Part shown: positions 60,702 to 64,000 of the stretch, one piece after another
Layout of the letters: each line of letters starts with the position of its first letter
Position numbering within the stretch: position 1 is the first letter of the stretch
DNA from: Kiloniellales bacterium
Lineage (GTDB): Bacteria > Pseudomonadota > Alphaproteobacteria > Kiloniellales > JAKSBE01
Direction of reading: 5' to 3'
Assembly (NCBI GenBank): GCA_030066685.1
Contig: JASJBF010000010.1
Location: 124,001-188,000, forward strand
DNA: 64,000 nt
The notes under the pieces: model-generated
Database searches by the model: none
The model's input: the letters and a program-made list of their open reading frames with translations, nothing else
Told to the model about the DNA's origin: nothing
Translations under genes and position numbers: made by a program

Positions 60702-60803
60702 CCCCTCCCCCGACCCCCTCCCGCCAGGGCAGGGGGACCCCGGTTCGAGGCCTCGCTTAGCTCCCTCCCTCTCGATGGGGGAGGTCGGGGAGGGGGTGGA
60801 TCC
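60702..60803. repeat. GC-rich palindromic intergenic repeat, copy 2
   Basis: Lies in the 171-base gap of the beta-oxidation cluster. It consists of CCCCTCCCCCGACCCCCTCC and, about 60 bases on, the reverse type GGGGGAGGTCGGGGAGGGGG, with ctctcgatgggg between as in the copy at 18732-18793. It can fold into a long GC hairpin that may separate expression of the dehydrogenase gene from the genes upstream. Confidence 0.62.
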
Positions 60804-60818
60804 CTCGTCCCTTCGGTC

Positions 60819-63158
60819 TCAGTTCCTCAGCGGCTTGCCGGTGGTGATGGTGTGCTCCATCCGGGCCAGGGTCTGGCTGGTGCGGGCCAGCTTCATGAAA
60901 CTCGCGCGCTCCAGGGCCAGGATCTCATCCTCCGGGATCGGCTCGGTCTGATCCGCGCCGGGCCCGCCGGTCAGGACGTTGGCGAGCTCGCCGGCCACGG
61001 TCTCGTCGTGCGGCGTGACCAGGCCCTTCAGCTTGAGGTCGTGCAGCGCCAGGTTCAGCGCGGCGCGGCCCGAGGGTCCGGGCAGGGTTAGCTCGATCGG
61101 CTCCGGCGGCCGGTAGCCTTCGGCCAGCTCCAGGGCCTTGGCCTTGGCGTCGGCCAGCAGGCGGTCGCGGTTGAAGCTGATGCCGTCGCTCGGCCGCAGG
61201 AAGCCCATCTCCTGGGCCTCGAAGGCCGACTTCGCCACCTGGGCGGTGCCGATGGTCTCGAAGGCCTTGGCGACGTGCGGCATGGGGCCCTTGGGCAGGC
61301 GCGGATTTTCGGCCAGGCGGTGCATCAGCTCCTTGGTGCCGCCCCAGCCCGGGATCACGCCCACGCCGACCTCGACCAGGCCGATGTAGCTCTCGGCGTG
61401 GGCCTGGACCGCATCGGCGTGCAGCAGCATCTCGCAGCCGCCGCCCAGGGCCAGGCCCGAAGGCGCCGCGACCACCGGAAAGGGCGCGCGCTTCAGCGCC
61501 AGATAGGTCTTCTGGCCCTCGCCGACCATGGACTCGATCATCGGCCACATCGCCGTGTTGGCGGCGAAGAGCGCGAGGCCCAGGTTGGCGCCGGCCGAGA
61601 AGTTGCTGCCCTCGTTGTAGAGCACCAGGGCCTTGTGCGCCTTGGGCACGATCTCGATGGCCTTGCGGAACAGGGCGAAGACCTCGGGGTCCAGGACGTT
61701 GAGCTTGGTGTGGACCTCGAAGCAGAGCACGCCGTCGCCGACGTCCCAGAGGCTGGCCGAGCCGTTCCGGGCCAAAGGCTCGCTGCGCCGCTTGACGTCG
61801 GCCAACAGCTCGACGCCCGACGGGCGCTCCACGTCGTGGTAGCCGCCCTCGACGCCGAGGTACTGCAGCCGGCCGCCCTCGACCCGGTAGAAGCTGCCGG
61901 CCTCGGCCGCGGTCTTCAGCAGCGGCGGCACCGGCGCGCCCTCTGCCTCCAGGCGCCTGGCGAAGTCGGCGGCGCCCAGCTTGTCGATCAGCTCGAAGGG
62001 CCCGAACTTCCAGTTGTAGCCCAGGCGCATGGCGCGATCGACGTCGGCCACGCTGTCGGCGATCTCGGGCACCAGGGAGGCCGAGTAGTCGAGCAGCCGC
62101 GACATCACGGTCCAGGCGTAGACGCCGCCCCTGTCCTCGTGCGCGACCAGGGCCTTGGCGCCGCCCTGCTTGGCCGCGTCCAGGCTCTCCAGATGGACCT
62201 TCTGGGCCGGGGCATAGGCGCCGGTCTGCAGGTTGCGCGCCTCCTTGATGCGCTTGCCGCCCTCCTTGTTGAGCCGGAAGAAGCCGCCCTTGCCCTTGCG
62301 GCCGGTATAGCCGGCCTCGATCATCTCGCGGACCACAGGCAGGTCGCGGCGCACCTGGTTGTAGGCGTCGTCGGCCGGCAGGTTCTCCGAGAGGCTGCGG
62401 TCGACGTGCGGCATAAGGTCGATGCCGACCAGGTCCATCAGGGCGAAGACGCCGGTCTTGGGGATGCCCAGCGGCCGGCCCATGACGGCGTCGGCCTCCT
62501 CGACCGAGAGGCCCTGGTCGAGCGCCGCGGCCACCGCGGCCTGGACCCAGAAGGTGCCGATACGGTTGGCGATGAAGCCCGGTGTGTCGTTGCAGGCGAC
62601 CACGTCCTTGCCCAGGCGCCGGTCGGCGAAGTCGCTCAAGGTCGCGACGGCGTCGGCCCGGGTGTCGGGCCCGGCGACCACCTCCAGCAGGCGCATGTAG
62701 CGCGGCGGATTGAAAAAGTGCGTGATCAGGAAGTCGGGCTTGAGTTCGGCCTCCATGCCCTCGACCAGCCGCGCCAGCGGCAGGGTCGAGGTGTTGGAGG
62801 AGACGATGGAGCCCGGCTTCCGGGCCGCCTGGATCTTCTTGTAGAGCTCCTGCTTGATGTCCAGGCGCTCGATCACGACCTCGACGATCCAGTCGCAGTC
62901 GGCGAGCTGGTCCAGGTCGTCCTCGATGTTGCCGGCGGTGACCCGCTTGGCCGCCCGCCTGCTCATGAAGGGCGCCGGATCGGCCTTGAGCATCTTCTGG
63001 ATCGCGGTCTTGGCGACCACGCTGCGGTCTTTTGCCCCGTCAGGGACGATGTCCAGCAGGACCACCGGGATCCCGGCATTGGCGACTTGAGCGGCGATGC
63101 CGCCGCCCATGACGCCGGCGCCGATGACGGCGACCTTGTTGATCGACTTCTCCGCCAT
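60819..63158 (-). CDS. 3-hydroxyacyl-CoA dehydrogenase / enoyl-CoA hydratase (FadN-type order)
   Basis: Multifunctional beta-oxidation enzyme of 779 residues. The 3-hydroxyacyl-CoA dehydrogenase comes first: VAVIGAGVMGGGIAAQVANA, LITHFFNPPRYMRLLEVV and PGFIANRIGTFWVQAAV. Its C-terminal domains follow. The crotonase-type hydratase is C-terminal ([56 protein letters not shown]). This order is the reverse of E. coli FadB and that of Bacillus FadN. It starts 3 bases after the thiolase stop, so the two are cotranscribed. Confidence 0.94.
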   Translation of the reverse strand: MAEKSINKVAVIGAGVMGGGIAAQVANAGIPVVLLDIVPDGAKDRSVVAKTAIQKMLKADPAPFMSRRAAKRVTAGNIEDDLDQLADCDWIVEVVIERLDIKQELYKKIQAARKPGSIVSSNTSTLPLARLVEGMEAELKPDFLITHFFNPPRYMRLLEVVAGPDTRADAVATLSDFADRRLGKDVVACNDTPGFIANRIGTFWVQAAVAAALDQGLSVEEADAVMGRPLGIPKTGVFALMDLVGIDLMPHVDRSLSENLPADDAYNQVRRDLPVVREMIEAGYTGRKGKGGFFRLNKEGGKRIKEARNLQTGAYAPAQKVHLESLDAAKQGGAKALVAHEDRGGVYAWTVMSRLLDYSASLVPEIADSVADVDRAMRLGYNWKFGPFELIDKLGAADFARRLEAEGAPVPPLLKTAAEAGSFYRVEGGRLQYLGVEGGYHDVERPSGVELLADVKRRSEPLARNGSASLWDVGDGVLCFEVHTKLNVLDPEVFALFRKAIEIVPKAHKALVLYNEGSNFSAGANLGLALFAANTAMWPMIESMVGEGQKTYLALKRAPFPVVAAPSGLALGGGCEMLLHADAVQAHAESYIGLVEVGVGVIPGWGGTKELMHRLAENPRLPKGPMPHVAKAFETIGTAQVAKSAFEAQEMGFLRPSDGISFNRDRLLADAKAKALELAEGYRPPEPIELTLPGPSGRAALNLALHDLKLKGLVTPHDETVAGELANVLTGGPGADQTEPIPEDEILALERASFMKLARTSQTLARMEHTITTGKPLRN

Positions 63159-63161
63159 GGC

Positions 63162-64000
63162 TCAGGCCGCCTCCAGGATGGTCGCGATGCCCTGGCCGCC
63201 GCCGATGCACTGGCTGGACAGCGCCAAGCCCTTACCGTCGCGGTGCATGATCTGGGCCGCCTTGCCGGTGATCCGCGCCCCGGTCGCGCCCAGGGGATGG
63301 CCCAGGGCCAAGGCGCCGCCGTCGATGTTGATCTTCTCCATCTCGAGCCCGAGCTCGTCGATGCAGGCCAGGGCCTGCGAGGCGAAGGCCTCGTTGAGCT
63401 CGACCACGTCGATGTCCTTGGCGGTGACGCCGGCGCGCTCCATGGCCTTGCCGCTGGCGACCACCGGGCCCATGCCCATGATCTCCGGGGCGCAGCCGCC
63501 GACCGCGATGGCCTTGATCCGGGCCAGCGGGGTCAGGCCGTGGGCCTTGGCGAAGTCCTCGGAGGTGACCAGGGTCGCCGCCGCGCCGTCGGTCAGCGGC
63601 GAGGAGGTCGCCGCGGTCACGCTGCCCGTGTCCTTGAAGGCGGGCTTGAGGCCGGCCAGAGACTCGGCGTTGGTGTCCGGCCGGATGCAGCCGTCGACCT
63701 CGACCTTGTGGTTGCCCTGGGTGATCGCCACCAGCTCGCCCTCGAAGCGGCCCTCGGCTTGGGCCTTGGCTGCCTTCTGGTGGCTGATGACGGCCAGCTC
63801 CTCCTGGCGCTCGCGCGGGATCTTGTACTTCTCGGCGACGTTCTCCGCGGTCTCGCCCATGGACATGTAGGCCTGGGGATAGCGCTCGGCCATGACCGGG
63901 TGCAGCAGCGGGTTGAAGCCGGGGATCGGCACCCGGGTCATGGACTCGACCCCGGCGCAGATAAAGGCTTCGCCGGCGCCCATCTGGATGGCGCCGGCGG
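63162..64000 (-). CDS. Acetyl-CoA C-acyltransferase (thiolase), 5' end outside window
   Basis: C-terminal 279 residues of a thiolase that cleaves 3-ketoacyl-CoA. Visible are MGAGEAFICAGVESMTRVP, the substrate-loop region PLTDGAAATLVTSEDFA, VELNEAFASQALACID, the catalytic histidine in GGALALGHPLGATGARI and the second catalytic cysteine in SSQCIGGGQGIATI. The first catalytic cysteine lies beyond base 64000. It precedes the FadN-type gene with 3 bases between them, forming a FadA-FadN pair. Confidence 0.93.
   Translation of the reverse strand, partial: AGAIQMGAGEAFICAGVESMTRVPIPGFNPLLHPVMAERYPQAYMSMGETAENVAEKYKIPRERQEELAVISHQKAAKAQAEGRFEGELVAITQGNHKVEVDGCIRPDTNAESLAGLKPAFKDTGSVTAATSSPLTDGAAATLVTSEDFAKAHGLTPLARIKAIAVGGCAPEIMGMGPVVASGKAMERAGVTAKDIDVVELNEAFASQALACIDELGLEMEKINIDGGALALGHPLGATGARITGKAAQIMHRDGKGLALSSQCIGGGQGIATILEAA

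Noticed and set aside
58962-61091. 709-residue plus-strand frame opposite the acyl-CoA dehydrogenase
   Set aside because: Antisense shadow ending in repeat-derived Pro/Arg sequence; the opposite strand encodes clear beta-oxidation enzymes.

Overview
The window is a high-GC (roughly 65-70 %) chromosomal segment of an alphaproteobacterium. The gene order tsaD/gpsA divergent from hemC-hemD-Mic60-HemY-like, the SDHAF4-like DUF1674 protein, TAXI-type TRAP receptors, DUF1194 and HspQ fit a Rhodospirillales/Kiloniellales-type marine or soil bacterium. That placement rests on gene content and style only. No species is claimed.

Layout. 1-28873 is backbone. It holds a TAXI receptor (cut by the window start), htpX-rsmB, an SDHAF4-like factor, an HD phosphohydrolase, ACC deaminase (acdS), small membrane proteins and transporters, a K+ channel-like protein, a secreted Cys-rich unknown, a PNPOx-like/cupin/GNAT operon divergent from a MocR/PdxR-type regulator, a PcfJ-like protein, acs, a Rieske/EVE pair, an MFS transporter, tsaD-2OG oxygenase-gpsA, then hemC, an in-frame HemD-Mic60 fusion and the HemY-like TPR protein. 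A tRNA-Thr(CGT) with its own promoter closes this part.

28874-43363 is an accessory island inserted next to the tRNA. Its genes are visibly AT-richer, markedly so at 41.4-43.3 kb. It carries the four activities for GDP-D-glycero-alpha-D-manno-heptose (gmhB, gmhA, hddC, hddA). Between them lies an oppositely transcribed five-gene set: a two-subunit TPP enzyme (E1alpha/E1beta), a ColD-like 3-dehydratase with His in place of the PLP lysine, an SDR and an Fcl-like reductase/epimerase. A B12-binding radical SAM protein, a GT2 glycosyltransferase with membrane anchor, a VTT membrane protein and a large polytopic membrane protein complete it. I read this as a nucleotide-sugar factory for a deoxy, possibly carbon-branched, heptose used in a surface glycan. 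The left border holds a 149-nt inverted-repeat element and sequence debris; the right border holds a probably 5'-truncated gene.

43780-64000 returns to backbone. It has three tandem paralogous lipoproteins, a cold-shock protein, a DUF4168-like protein, a SlyD-like PPIase, an HELAH metallopeptidase-like protein, hspQ, a DUF547 protein, an orphan TAXI receptor, a SPOR/peptidoglycan-binding protein, a Sel1 protein, an endonuclease/phosphatase-fold protein, a GT87-like membrane protein, and a beta-oxidation cluster (thiolase, FadN-type multifunctional enzyme, acyl-CoA dehydrogenase) running off the window end. Two families of short palindromic intergenic repeats are scattered through the backbone.
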